From contig ML664175.1 in NCBI GenBank assembly GCA_007570785.1, forward strand, positions 11,819,441 to 11,883,440: a DNA stretch of 64,000 bases, read 5' to 3'. Origin of the DNA: Antilocapra americana (taxonomy: Eukaryota > Chordata > Mammalia > Artiodactyla > Antilocapridae). The position numbers were made by a program, and so were the translations under genes. Below, one piece after another: positions 48,704 through 59,038 of the stretch (the stretch's first letter is position 1; each line of letters begins with the position of its first letter). The notes below the pieces were generated by a model. The model did not search any database and was not told the DNA's origin. It saw only the letters and a program-made list of their open reading frames with translations.

Positions 48704-49254
48704 CTAAAAGAAGCACTGAGATGAGTAAAGAAAATCACTAGGACATTTCCTATACAATAGATACAGTCTTAATTTTTAAATCATAAATATTAACTTTTAA
48801 ATGCTAAGTATGTTACTGTTATACAACTCTTATTGGAACAAGAGGTTACTGAATTTTAACATTCTAATAAGTACAGAAAAATGATGAAGAATCTTATTTT
48901 TATAATGAAGGCATACTATATTCAGCATTCTTATTCTATTTGCCTTTAGTAAAGGTTACAATGGAAAATGGGTTAAATACTAGGCAAATCATCAGTTTTT
49001 ATCACACATTAGTCAATGTATCATTTTTTCTCACATTTTCACATTAAAATCAAATTAGGATTAATTTTAAAAGTACTACACAAACAATTCTATTTATCAC
49101 TACCAGAATCATTTGAGAAGTGAAATAAATTGTATGATACTAAGTTACAAGAATGTATGGCATCCATATTACCTAAATATTTAAAGCTAAAATTCTAAAA
49201 ATACTGATGAAAGTCACATTTTTAATGTTATGAACTAAATTATATGTATTTTAC

Positions 49255-50158
49255 TGAGCTGCTTATTTAACTTATATGCAGAGTACATCATGAGAAACAC
49301 CAGGCTGGAGGAAGCACAAGCTGGAATCAAGATTGCCAGGAGAAATATCAATAACCTCAGATATGCAGGTGCCACCACCCTTATGGCAGAAAGTGAAGAA
49401 GAACTAAAGAGCCTCTTAATGAAAGTGAAAAAGGAGAGTGAAAAAGTTGGCTTAAAGCTCAACATTCAGAAAACTAAAATCATGGCATCCGGTCCCACCA
49501 CTTAATGGCAAATACATGGGGAAACAGTGGAAACAGTGGCTGACTTTATTTTTGGGGGCTCCAAAATCACTGCAGATGGTGACTCCAACCATGAAATTAA
49601 AAGATGCTTACTCCTTGGAAGGAAAGTTATGACCAACCTAGACAGCATATTAAAAAGCAGAGACATTACTTTGTCAACAAAGGTCCGTCTAGTCAAGGCT
49701 ATGGTTTTTCCAGTGGTCATGTATGGATGTGAGAGTTGGACTATAAAAAAAGCTGAGCGTCGAAGAATTGATGCTTTTGAACTGTGGTGTTGGAGAAGAC
49801 TCTTGAGAGTCCCTTGGACTGCAAGGAGATCCAACCAGTTCATCCCAAAGGAGATCAGTCCTGGGTTTTCATTGGAAGGAAAAGAAACATCATTTACTGA
49901 TGTTGAAGCTGAAACTCCAATACTTTGGCCACCTGATGCAAAGAGCTGACTCATTTGAAAAGACCCTGATGCTGGGAAAGATTGAGGGCAGGAGGAGAAG
50001 CGGATGGCAGAGGATGAGATGGTTGGATGGCATCACCAACTCGATGGACATGGGTTTGGGGGGACTCTGGGAGTTGGTGATGGACAGGGAGGCCTGGTGT
50101 GCTGCAGTTCATGGGGTCGCAAAGAGTCGGGCACGACTGAGCGACTGAACTGAACCGA
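49255..50158 (+). mobile_element. BovB (RTE) LINE 3' fragment, inactive
   Basis: This 5'-truncated BovB lies antisense to ADAM10. The reverse-transcriptase part reads EEAQAGIKIARRNINNLRYA and continues to KVGLKLNIQKTKIMASG. The C-terminal part includes [55 protein letters not shown] and [18 protein letters not shown]. It is broken by a TAA at about 49502-49504 and by an insertion of about 16 bases near 49877-49895 that shifts frame. The RT active-site motif, normally YADD in this family, is YAGA here. The 3' end (ggcacgactgagcgactgaa) is shared with the Bov SINE tails. Confidence 0.95.
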
Positions 50159-50350
50159 GCATCCTTTGCACGTCTTTAACACCCACCACACAAATTGTAA
50201 TTACAAGTAGTTCAATCTGCCAGCAAAGGTGCACTAAATAATCCTATTTCAGAAAAATAAAACAAATAACAAAGTTCCAAAACCACATACATCTCTTAAT
50301 CAAGTTTCTTATTTTTTAATCTGGGTTTAAATATGACATAACTACCTTCA

Positions 50351-50642
50351 GGCCTCCCTGGTACCTCAGCTGGTTGCAATGCAGGCAACCCCAGTTCAAT
50401 TCCTGGGTCAGGAAGATTCCCTAAAGAAGGCATAGGCTACCCACTGAAGTATTCTTGGGTTTCCCTGGTGGTTCAGCTGATGAAGAATCCGCCTGCAATT
50501 TGGGAGATCTGGGTTCGATCCCTGGGTTGGGAAGATCCACTGGAGAAGGGAACAGCTCCCCACTCCAGTATTCTAGCCTGGAGAATGGACTGTATAGTCC
50601 ATGAGGTTACAAAGAGTCAGACATGACTGAACAACTTTCACG
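50351..50642 (+). repeat. Two-unit Bov-tA insertion with one TSD
   Basis: A partial Bov-tA (about 50351-50456) is followed head to tail by a fuller copy (about 50457-50642). The flanks aactaccttca (50340-50350) and aactacattca (50643-50653) differ by one base, so the pair appears to have inserted as one unit. Confidence 0.85.
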
Positions 50643-50698
50643 AACTACATTCAAGTGATTTCATAGGAACACTAACATTCCTGGAATTAACAAGGTAC

Positions 50699-50849
50699 CT
50701 GCACTGCTTTCCAGGTTTCAGCTTGCATTTTTTCCCCTCCGGCTGATTTGCATCGTAGCAGCACTCGTCTTTGCACTGGTCACTGTAACCACAATCACAT
50801 TCTTCACCTTGTTCTACCATTCCGTTTCCACAAATAGGCTGGCCAGATT
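50699..50849 (-). CDS. ADAM10: ADAM10 exon 11, disintegrin domain
   Basis: This 151-bp exon (2+147+2) has acceptor cttcag and donor CAG/gtacct. It reads [20 protein letters not shown], then [20 protein letters not shown] and CKLKPGKQC, residues about 454-503. The [15 protein letters not shown] opening is the hallmark start of the ADAM disintegrin domain, with acidic residues that bind calcium in the family. ADAM10 lacks the RGD of snake disintegrins, and none is seen here. The exon length is not a multiple of three, so skipping it would shift the frame. Confidence 0.97.
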
Positions 50850-52383
50850 CTGAAGAAAATGAGTAAGATAAAGTTAGCACTGCGTGCAACACTTATTTTA
50901 TTTCAAATTCACAAACTCTTTAAAGCCTCATTTAAAAAAGGAGAAAGGAAAACTCTGAAGATTAAGAAAAGTAGAACTAAGAATCCAGAAATCAGAAGAT
51001 CTAATTACAACAGTGGGTCAGTCACTAACTAGCAATGTGGCCTTAGGCAAGTCACTTCCCATTCGGGGGCTTCAATTTCTCAATCTGTGCAGTGAGGGAA
51101 TTTGACCTGATGCTCCCTTCTAAAGTCCCTTCCAGAAGTGACAGTACTCTATTTAGGCCATGCCACACTGCGCTTTATTGAACAATGACTCTACTATTTA
51201 TAGTACATCACTACAAAGTAGTTCAGTGCTTCATCAACCAGAAAAAAATCAAACCTTTTCTGTTAGAAAATTTCAAACATACAGAGAAGTAGTAAAAAAA
51301 TAAGTACAATGAACTTCTATGAACCAATCACTTAGCTTTAACAACTATCAACGATATGCTGTAAACAACTCCATCTAACCTATGCATCTGCTCTTACAAA
51401 TTCATCTACCAGGATGAATCTAACAGATAAAGAGTTTCTTTCTTTTTAAAATCTAACTATAATACCATTGTCACCTCTAAAAAAAACCTAACAGTACGCT
51501 TAATAGCATCTAATAGCCAATCTATGTTCAATTTGCTTCAACTACCTCTTTACATCAGTTTATTTGAACCAAGTTTCACACAGGCTTTCCCCAACCCGTC
51601 TCCCCATAGTTGCTTTTCATGCATCTGAAGTTCTTTCAATAGATAACAGATTCCCTCCTCTCTTTTGTTTTTACATTATTAGTTGTTAAAGAAATTGGGT
51701 CATTGTGTCCTATGGAATTTCCCACATTCTATTTGGCTGACTGTATCCTAGTCAACTAGTAATTTTTTTTAATGTACATTAGTTTTGGTCATCAGCTAGA
51801 CCAAACTCCTTAAGGGAAGAACCATGTATTATTTATATCTTTTGTATTTCCACAGAGTCTAACATTAGTAGGTCAAATCTTGGTTCATTAAGGTTAGACT
51901 GTCTGGTCTGAGCATAGTGAGTAATTTCAGGAAGACTTAGTGAAGTTTAAAATTGGAACATGAATGCTACTCTTAACAAGAACATAAAAGTCACAGAACT
52001 TAAGCATCTGCAGAGAAATGAAAAGAATCAAATGTCTCATTTTAGAGACAAGAAAACTAACTTTTAGAGAGTTTGGGACTTGCTAGAAACCATATGCCCC
52101 AGTATGGGCAAAACACACAAGACTAAATCAAGGTCTCCTAGATCTAAAGTCTGGTGCTCTTTCAGTGTGGGAAACAGTTGTAGCACAGATTTCAAACTGA
52201 AAGCTGAGTAAGTGGAAGGGAACATACCTCAAGCATAAGAACCCAAAACAAGGTACATCTGAATCAAAAATACTCTATAGAGACCTTAGCTTTATATTCA
52301 CAAACTTTATTCTTATCCTTGGCCACGTCAAACATGAAAGGAAATTTTAGGGCTAACTGAAGCTCCATCCTTATCTCTCTCTT

Positions 52384-52493
52384 TCTTTTTTTTTTGGCCA
52401 CATGGGGATCTTAGCTCCCCAACCAGGGACCAAACCTGGGCCACAGCAGTGAAAGCTCTGAGTCTTAACCACTGGACTACTAGGGAATTCTTC
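52384..52493 (-). repeat. CHR-2-like SINE, antisense
   Basis: The text ggccacatggggatcttagc, tccccaaccagggaccaaac and ccactggactactagggaat is the reverse complement of a CHR-2 element. A T-run at its left edge marks its tail. Confidence 0.88.
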
Positions 52494-52964
52494 CTTTCCT
52501 TCACTTTACACCTTTTCTTTTGTTTTCTAAAACTAGAAGCATGCACATGCATATATATACTAAGTAAATAATAATGATTTTGCTAAAGTTTAGCAATAAT
52601 CATCTTATAATTCATGTGACATGTAATTCAGGAGAAAAGGAAAAACTGAAAAAGTCAGAAAACCACACATGCAATATTCATTACACATCAGTTTGTGTCT
52701 CATACAGAAATAATACTTCAAATCAGCTATTTGCTAACGGCTTAAACACAGAGGAAAAGATGTTGTTTAAAATGCAAAAATTGTAACAGGTACATATTTC
52801 ATTGTAATTTTAAGAAACAAATTTCTTTTCCATAATACTAAAAGGCTATGGTAAATATTATTTATTTAGGTATTTTTTAAAATTGAACTAGTTATTTTAC
52901 AATATTGTGTTAGTTTCAAGTATACAACAAAATGATTCAGTTATACATATAGGTGTAAAACTGA

Positions 52965-53111
52965 CAGTGTTAGTTGTTCAGTCATGCTGGACTCTTTGTA
53001 ACCCCATTTACTGCAGCCTGCCAGGCTCCTCTGTCCATGGAATTCTCCAGGCAAGAATACTGGAGTCTCCTGCATTGCAGGCAGATTCTTTACCAACTGA
53101 GTCACCAGGGA

Positions 53112-53113
<2 letters not shown>
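52965..53113 (-). repeat. Internally deleted Bov-tA SINE, antisense
   Basis: The text gcctgccaggctcctctgtc, ggcaagaatactggagtctc, then tgagtcaccagggaagc lacks the middle of the element. Confidence 0.88.
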
Positions 53114-53114
<1 letters not shown>

Positions 53115-53150
<36 letters not shown>

Positions 53151-53217
53151 TTATTTATTTTTCAGAATCTTTTCCATGTGTGTGTGTGTATTTATTTATT
53201 TTTCAGAATCTTTTCCA
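53115..53217. repeat. (GT)n microsatellite and 41-bp tandem duplication
   Basis: A (GT)17 tract is followed by tatttatttatttttcagaa and tcttttcca. A shorter GT run then precedes a second identical copy of that unit, a period of 41 bases. Confidence 0.93.
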
Positions 53218-54166
53218 TTATATGTTATTACAAGATTTTAAGTATAGCTTCCTGTGCTATACAGTAGATCCTTAATGTTTACCTATTTTATATATAGTAC
53301 ACACATATGTTAATCTCAAGCCTCTAATTTGTCTCTCCCCCTCACCCCTTGTCCTTGCTATCCCTTTTGGTAACTGTAAGTTTGTTTTCTATGTCTGTAA
53401 GTCTATTTCAACCTTATATAAATAAGTTCATTTGTATTTTTTTTTAGATTCCACATATAAGTAATATCATATGATATTGGTCCTTCTCTAACATTTGTCC
53501 ACACTAGGAAGGTACAGTAGTCAAAATAGTAGGGTGCTGGCACAAAAACAGACATACAGATCAATGGGACAGTATAGAAAGCCCAAAAATAAACCTATGC
53601 ACTTATGGTCAATTAATCTATGACAAAGCAGGCAAGAATATACAACGGAGAAAAGATGGTCTTTTCAATAAGTGGTGCTGGGAAAACTGGACAGCTACAT
53701 GTAAAAGAAAGAAATTAGAACATTCTCTAGCACATATACAAAAATAAAATGGATTAAAGATCTAAATATAAGACCAAATACTATAAAACTCCTAAAGGAA
53801 AACATTGGCAAAACACACTTTTGACATAAATTGCAGCAGCATTTTTTTTTTGGATCCATCTCCTGGAGCAATGGAAATAAAAACAAAAACAAATGGACCT
53901 AATTAAACTTAAAAATCTTTTGCATAGCAAAGGGAACCATAAACAAAATGAAAAGACAACCTGCAGACTGGGAGAAAATATTTGCAAATGATGGTACCAA
54001 CAAGGGTTTAATTTCTAAAGTATACAAACAGGTCATGCAGGTCAATACCAAACAACCAACCAACCAAATCAAAAACTAAGCACAAGACCTAAACAGACAT
54101 TTCTCCAGTGAAAACATACAGATGGCCAACAGGTACACGAAAAGATGCTCAATATTGCTAATTATT

Positions 54167-54391
54167 GGGCTTCCAGGTGGCTCAGTAGGTAAAGAATCCA
54201 CCTTCAATTCAGGAAATGCAGGAGACTTGTGTTTGACCCCTGAGTGGGGAAGATTCCCTGGAGGAAGCATGGCAACCCACTCCAGTATTCTTGCCTGGAG
54301 AATCCCATGGGCAGAGGAGCCTGGTGGGCTACATTTCTTAAGGTCACAGAGTTGGACACGGCTAAAGCAACTGAGCATGCGTGCACATTAC
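54167..54391 (+). repeat. Bov-tA SINE with short TSD
   Basis: This forward Bov-tA lies inside the L1 arm. Flanks gctaattatt (ends 54166) and ccaattatt (ends 54399) match at aattatt. The element itself begins gggcttccaggtggctcagt, so its first bases abut or overlap the duplication. Confidence 0.92.
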
Positions 54392-54733
54392 CAATTATTA
54401 GAGAAATGCAAATCAAAACTACAATGAGGAATCACCTCACACCAGTCAGAATGGTCATTATTTAAAAGTCTACAAATAATAAATTCTGGAGAAGATGTGG
54501 AGAAAAAAGAAACTTCCTACACTGTTGATAGGAATATAAACTGGTGTAGCCACTCTGGAGAACAATATGTAGTTTCCTTAAAAAATTAAAACCACATAAT
54601 CTTGCAATCCCACTGCTGGGCATATATCTGGAGAAAACTCTCATTTGAAACAATACATGTACCCCAGTGTCCAAAGAAGCACTATTTACAATAGCCAAGA
54701 CATAGAAGCAACCTAAAAGTTCATGAATAGATG

Positions 54734-54754
54734 AATGGATAAAGAAGATGTGGT

Positions 54755-54789
<35 letters not shown>

Positions 54790-54807
54790 GGATAAAGAAG
54801 ATGTGGT

Positions 54808-54844
<37 letters not shown>
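54734..54844. repeat. (AC)n microsatellites in a 53-bp tandem duplication
   Basis: The unit aatggataaagaagatgtgg plus tgtac(ac)n occurs twice, at 54734 and 54787, a period of 53 bases. It lies inside the L1. Confidence 0.95.
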
Positions 54845-54847
<3 letters not shown>

Positions 54848-55169
54848 GAGTATTACTCAGACATAAAAAAGAATGAAATAATGCCATTTGCAGCAACATG
54901 GATAGACCTAGAGATCATCATATTAAGTGAAGCCAGACACAGAAAGACAAATATGTTCATAATTTTTAAAGTCGTTTTCAATCAGAAAGCTTATTGTAAA
55001 ATTCCAGTTTACAAATGAAGAATCTAGACGTCACTTCTACCACTGAGAATAATAATAACAAATAATGATAATATCAATGTAATTTTAATCTGCCCTTTCA
55101 AAAGAAAACTGAAGGTTTTATAAGAAAAAATCAATCAATAAAAGTAAAATTTTGATTTTGAATCTTCTT

Positions 55170-56540
55170 AAAATTTAAGTTTTGCTCTGGGAAAGACTGT
55201 GAAGAGGATGAAAAGACAAGCTATAGAAAGGAAGAAAATACATGCAGACCGATATGTGACAAGTGACTAGCAGCTGAATGACATAAAGAACCCTCAAAAC
55301 TCAACAGCAGAAAAAACCTCAGTGGTCAAGAAACATGGACATTTCACCAAAGAAGATATACAGATGACCAAAAACCACATGATCTTCAACATCATCAGTC
55401 ATCATAAAAATACAAAGTAAAGCCACAATGAATTAACACTATATACATATCATGGTGGATAAAATAAAAAATACCAAAAGCTGACAAGGATAGAGAGAAA
55501 TTAGACGACTCATACACTGCTAGTGGGAATGTAAAATAGTACAGCCTTCTGGAGAACAGTTTGGCAGCTTCTGCCAAAACATAAAAACATAAATAAAAAC
55601 AAACAACTGCTATACTGATCCATCAGTTCAACTTGGACGCATCTGAAACCTATATTCATATGAAAAGCCTGTTTATAGCAGCTTTATTCATAACAGCCCA
55701 AAACTGAAGTTAACCCAAATATTCTTAAACAGAAAAATGGTTGAATGAACTGAGGTACACACATACTACCTGCAATAAAAAGGAACAAACTAATGACACA
55801 GGTAAAAATTTGGATTAATTTCCAAGCAATCATATCAAGTGAAAAATCCCCCCCAAAAGTTACATACTGTATGATTCCATTTATAGAACATTTTTGAAGT
55901 GACAAAATTTTAGAAATGGAGAATGATTTAGTGGGGCAGGTGAAAGAGTCAGGAAGGAGGAGGTTGCTTTTTAAGGTTATAGAACAGTGGTAATGGAATT
56001 GTTCTTTTTTTTTTTAGGCCACACCATGTGGCATATGGGATCCTAGTTCCCGACTGGGGATCAAACCCGTGCCCCCTGCATTAGGAACATGTGGTCCCAA
56101 CCACTAGACAGCCAAAGTGAAAGTGTTAGTCACTCAGTCATGTCTGACTCTTCATGACCCCATGGACTGTTGGTCCATGGTGAGCCCACCAGGCTCCTCT
56201 GAACATGGAATTCTCTAGGCAAGAATACTGGGGTGGGTAGCCATTCCCTTCTCCAGGGGAATCTTCCTGACCCAGGGATTGAACCTAGGTCTCCTACATT
56301 GCAGACAGATTCTTTACTGTCTGAGCCACCAGGGAAGCCCCAGTGGAACTGTTCTTAATCATGGCTATGGTGATGGACACACAAGCCTACACATGGTAAA
56401 ACTGTATAGAACTAAGCACATATAGAGATGAAAATATGAAAAACAGGGGAAATCCAAATAAGATCTGTGGACTGTTTATCAATGTAAATATCCTTGTTGT
56501 ATATAACACTGGACTACACAGTTTTGCAAGATGTTACCAT
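55170..56540 (+). mobile_element. Older L1 3' region carrying two SINEs
   Basis: Text such as catttcaccaaagaagatat, actgctagtgggaatgtaaa and tatgattccatttatagaac reads as a forward old L1 3' end, resuming after the SINEs with aatcatggctatggtgatgg. No intact frame remains. Confidence 0.75.
56007..56343 (-). repeat. CHR plus Bov-tA composite SINE block, antisense
   Basis: A truncated antisense CHR (about 56007-56112, ggccacaccatgtggcatat) is joined to an antisense Bov-tA (about 56113-56343, ending ccaccagggaagcccc). The outer flanks tggaattgttctt (55994-56006) and tggaactgttctt (56344-56356) match at 12 of 13 bases. Confidence 0.85.
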
Positions 56541-56879
56541 TGAGGGAAACTGAGTGAAGGAATATAGAATCTCCATTATTTCTTACAACTGCATGGGAAT
56601 CTAAATTATCTCGATATAAATTTCAATTAAAAACAAAAGGGCATAGTGTTATATCAATTTTATGTCAAAACAAAAAATGCAGCTAAAAAAACAAAAAGCC
56701 ATGCTTATCTGGAAAACTTCTTCAGTTCTTTCTCCTTTGGTGCCATATCTGTGAGAGTGCTGTTTATGTACAATGTGAGCAGGCCTCAGTGCTTACCCTC
56801 AACTAACTTAAAATCTTATGAAACAGGAGAAGGATCCCCAAAAATGTAATACAAGAAGGGATAGTTAGAACATATTAAA

Positions 56880-57310
56880 TGCCCCAATGGAGGCAAAACA
56901 GATCAATGGATACACAAAATGTAGTATATCCCTAAAACAGAATATTATTCTACCATAAAAAAGAATGGCATTGTGATACATGCTATAGTTTGTGTGAGTC
57001 TTGGAAGTACTAAGCTAAGTGAAATAAATCAGATAAAAAAGCATAATCCCACTAATATGAGATTCCTAGAATAGGCAAAATCACAGAGACACAAAATAGA
57101 ATAGAGGTTACTAGGAAATGGGGAGAGAAACAGGAGTTAATTGCTTAACGGTTACAGAATTTCCATTTGGGGTGATTTTAAAAGTTTGAAAATGGAAAAG
57201 CAGTGATGGTTGTACAACATGGTAAATGTATTTAATGCCACTGAATGGTACACTTAAAACTAGTTTAAATATAAACTCTATGTTATATATATTTTACCAC
57301 AATAAGAAAA
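56880..57310 (+). mobile_element. Old L1 3' end
   Basis: The text tgtgatacatgctatagttt, ttccatttggggtgatttta, gtacacttaaaac and tatattttaccacaataaga is a typical 3' end of an ancient L1, in + orientation. A related fragment continues at about 57315-57720. Confidence 0.75.
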
Positions 57311-57844
57311 AAATTCATAGCAGCTTTATTCATAATAGCCTAAACCTGAAAAGCCCAGGTGTTCATTCAACAGGAAAGAGGATAAGTAAACTGTGATATA
57401 TTCATATAATGTACTTCTACCCAGCTAAAAAAAAAATGGTACAAAACACTAATAATGAACTTCAAAATAGTATGATGAGTGAAAGCAGCCTTCCACAAAA
57501 GAATGCAAGCTGTATGATCCAACTTATATGAAAACAAGCAAAATTTATCTATGGACAAATAAATCCATTTATTATGGGATGGGTGCAGAGACTGATGGGG
57601 AAAGGAAATGAGAGAACTTTCTCGGGTTATAGAAATGTACATTTTGACAGATGCTTAGGTTACACAGGGAGATTTATTTGTCAAAGCTCATCAAATGGTA
57701 GAGTTGATTTGTGTATTTCCCTTATGTAAAAAATGTAGGCTAAAGGGCTTAGAGTGAAGTATCCTGATATCCCAAATTCACTTTAAATTACAATAACAAT
57801 AAAACATGGACTGAGAGATGAACAGATTGATACATATGTGGTAA

Positions 57845-58053
57845 GTGTTAGTTGTTCAGTTGTGTCCAACTCTTTGCAACCCCATGGACTATACATAGCC
57901 TGCCTGGCTCTTCTGAACATGGAATTCTCCAGGCAAGAATATTGGAGTGGGTGGCCATTCCCTTCTCTAGGGGATCTTCCTGACCCAGGGATCAAACCTG
58001 GTCTCCCACATTACAGACAGATTCTTTAACATCTGAGCCACCAGGAAAGCCCC
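57845..58053 (-). repeat. Bov-tA SINE, antisense, with 10-bp TSD
   Basis: The body reads tgtgtccaactctttgcaac through gagccaccaggaaagcccc. Flanks tatgtggtaa (57835-57844) and tatgtgataa (58054-58063) differ by one base. Confidence 0.93.
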
Positions 58054-58202
58054 TATGTGATAAAGCAAATGTATTAAAGTGCTAACAACTATAAAATATA
58101 AAGGTGGTAGTGGTGGATACACAGGTGTTTGCTATTTAATTCTTTTCAGTTTTCTGAATGTTCGAAAATATTCATATTAAAATGCTGGGAAAATATACAT
58201 AC

Positions 58203-58386
58203 CAACAAAACAGTTGTTTCTCTTCTTCTCAAGAACTTGACTTATATTTCTAATACTACAGAGTGAGAATTTGTTGTTGTTAAGTTTGTCCCCAGATGTT
58301 GCTCTTGCATACATGATGTAATTGCCATTTTCTTTTTGTCCTAAATTCTTAGATTCTCCTGGAGTGCACTCTGTTCCAGAATCATG
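58203..58386 (-). CDS. ADAM10: ADAM10 exon 10, end of the metalloprotease domain
   Basis: This 184-bp exon (61 codons plus one base) has acceptor gacag and donor gtatgt. It starts with the third zinc-binding His: [20 protein letters not shown], then [20 protein letters not shown] and [20 protein letters not shown], then V. These are residues 393-453. MYA is the ADAM10 form of the Met-turn behind the zinc site. The NIS sequon falls on residue 439, a known glycosylation site. The Cys residues close the catalytic domain before the disintegrin domain. Confidence 0.97.
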
Positions 58387-59038
58387 CTGTCAAAAAGAAT
58401 ATAAAGTTACATAAACAGGAAGAAAAATAGGGTTTTCAGGTCATCTGATTAGATGTAATTTTCTCATCAGAAGAACAATGGAACCTTGAGGACTCTCCTT
58501 TAGACTAGACCTTACCGTTATTTTAGCCTGTGAAAAGGAAAGATAATTTTCTCTTTTAGGGGCCACTGTCTCATAAAGAAGAAATAAATCAGTGAAGGTC
58601 TAATTGTAATGGATACTTTTTAATTTTGTTTTTAAATTCACATAAATCTTTGACACATTCTGCAGTTACTTCTTTTAGTTGGATTCACAAAGGTAGAGTT
58701 ACTGCATTAAAAGGTCAAACATTTTAAAGATTTTGATACATACTGCAAAACTGCCTGACAAAAGGGCCATATTAATTTACATTATATAGCAACATGGATC
58801 AAGATTTCAACAGGGAGAGATGGGAAGGAATTGGCTTCTTGGCAGAAGTACACTTTTTTAAATGACTTAATCTGACAGGGAAGAGGAAATAACACAGTAA
58901 ACATACTTAGACCCAAATTATGGAAAACCCTATAAATACTAAGTTAAGGAAACTGTATTAGCAATATCAACAGGTATTGGATGCAGGGTTGTAAGCAGAA
59001 GTGACATGACCAGAATGACTGGAACTATACCTAGACAA

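Larger units (their letters stand above)
48704..50698 (-). other. ADAM10: ADAM10 intron 11
   Basis: This 1995-bp intron has donor gtacct (weak) and acceptor tttag. About 1.2 kb of it is ruminant retroelement: the BovB fragment (about 49255-50158) and the two-unit Bov-tA (50351-50642). The ancestral intron was therefore probably about 0.8 kb. Confidence 0.88.
52870..53488 (-). mobile_element. L1 3' end, antisense arm of a probable inverted L1
   Basis: Read on the - strand from 53488 downwards, this is the ruminant L1 3'UTR: catatgatattacttatatg, then ggaatct, cagacatagaaaacaaactt, gcttgagattaacatatg, and finally an A-rich tail near 52870-52890. It is interrupted by a Bov-tA (about 52965-53113) and a GT microsatellite. 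Confidence 0.88.
53505..54958 (+). mobile_element. L1 ORF2 3' portion, sense arm of a probable inverted L1
   Basis: This forward segment carries the end of L1 ORF2: gatcaatgggacagtataga, ggcaaaacacacttttgaca, caaatcaaaactacaatgag, cacaccagtcagaatggtca, and attaagtgaagccagacaca to the end at about 54958. Frames are broken by stops. A forward Bov-tA splits it at 54167-54391. Confidence 0.9.
50850..58202 (-). other. ADAM10: ADAM10 intron 10
   Basis: This 7353-bp intron (donor gtatgt, acceptor cttcag) is the most repeat-dense part of the window. It contains MIR-like text (about 50985-51165), an ancient LINE piece (51255-51790), a CHR SINE, an inverted L1 with nested SINEs and microsatellites (52.86-54.96 kb), several old L1 3' ends (55.17-57.72 kb) and further SINEs. 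Unassigned: about 51800-52380 and 56550-56870. Confidence 0.85.

Noticed and set aside
49527..49949. Open frame with LINE protein similarity as a host gene
   Set aside because: It is the C-terminal part of a truncated BovB element with a stop upstream, a frameshift and an altered active-site motif, so it is not a functional gene.
52907..53275. Tandem array that could be taken for a CRISPR-like or satellite repeat
   Set aside because: There are only two copies of a 41-bp unit next to a GT microsatellite inside an L1; no spacers and no regular array.
54462..54899. Open frame of about 145 codons on the - strand
   Set aside because: It lies antisense to L1 ORF2 and runs through (AC)n tracts that give artificial Cys-Val repeats.
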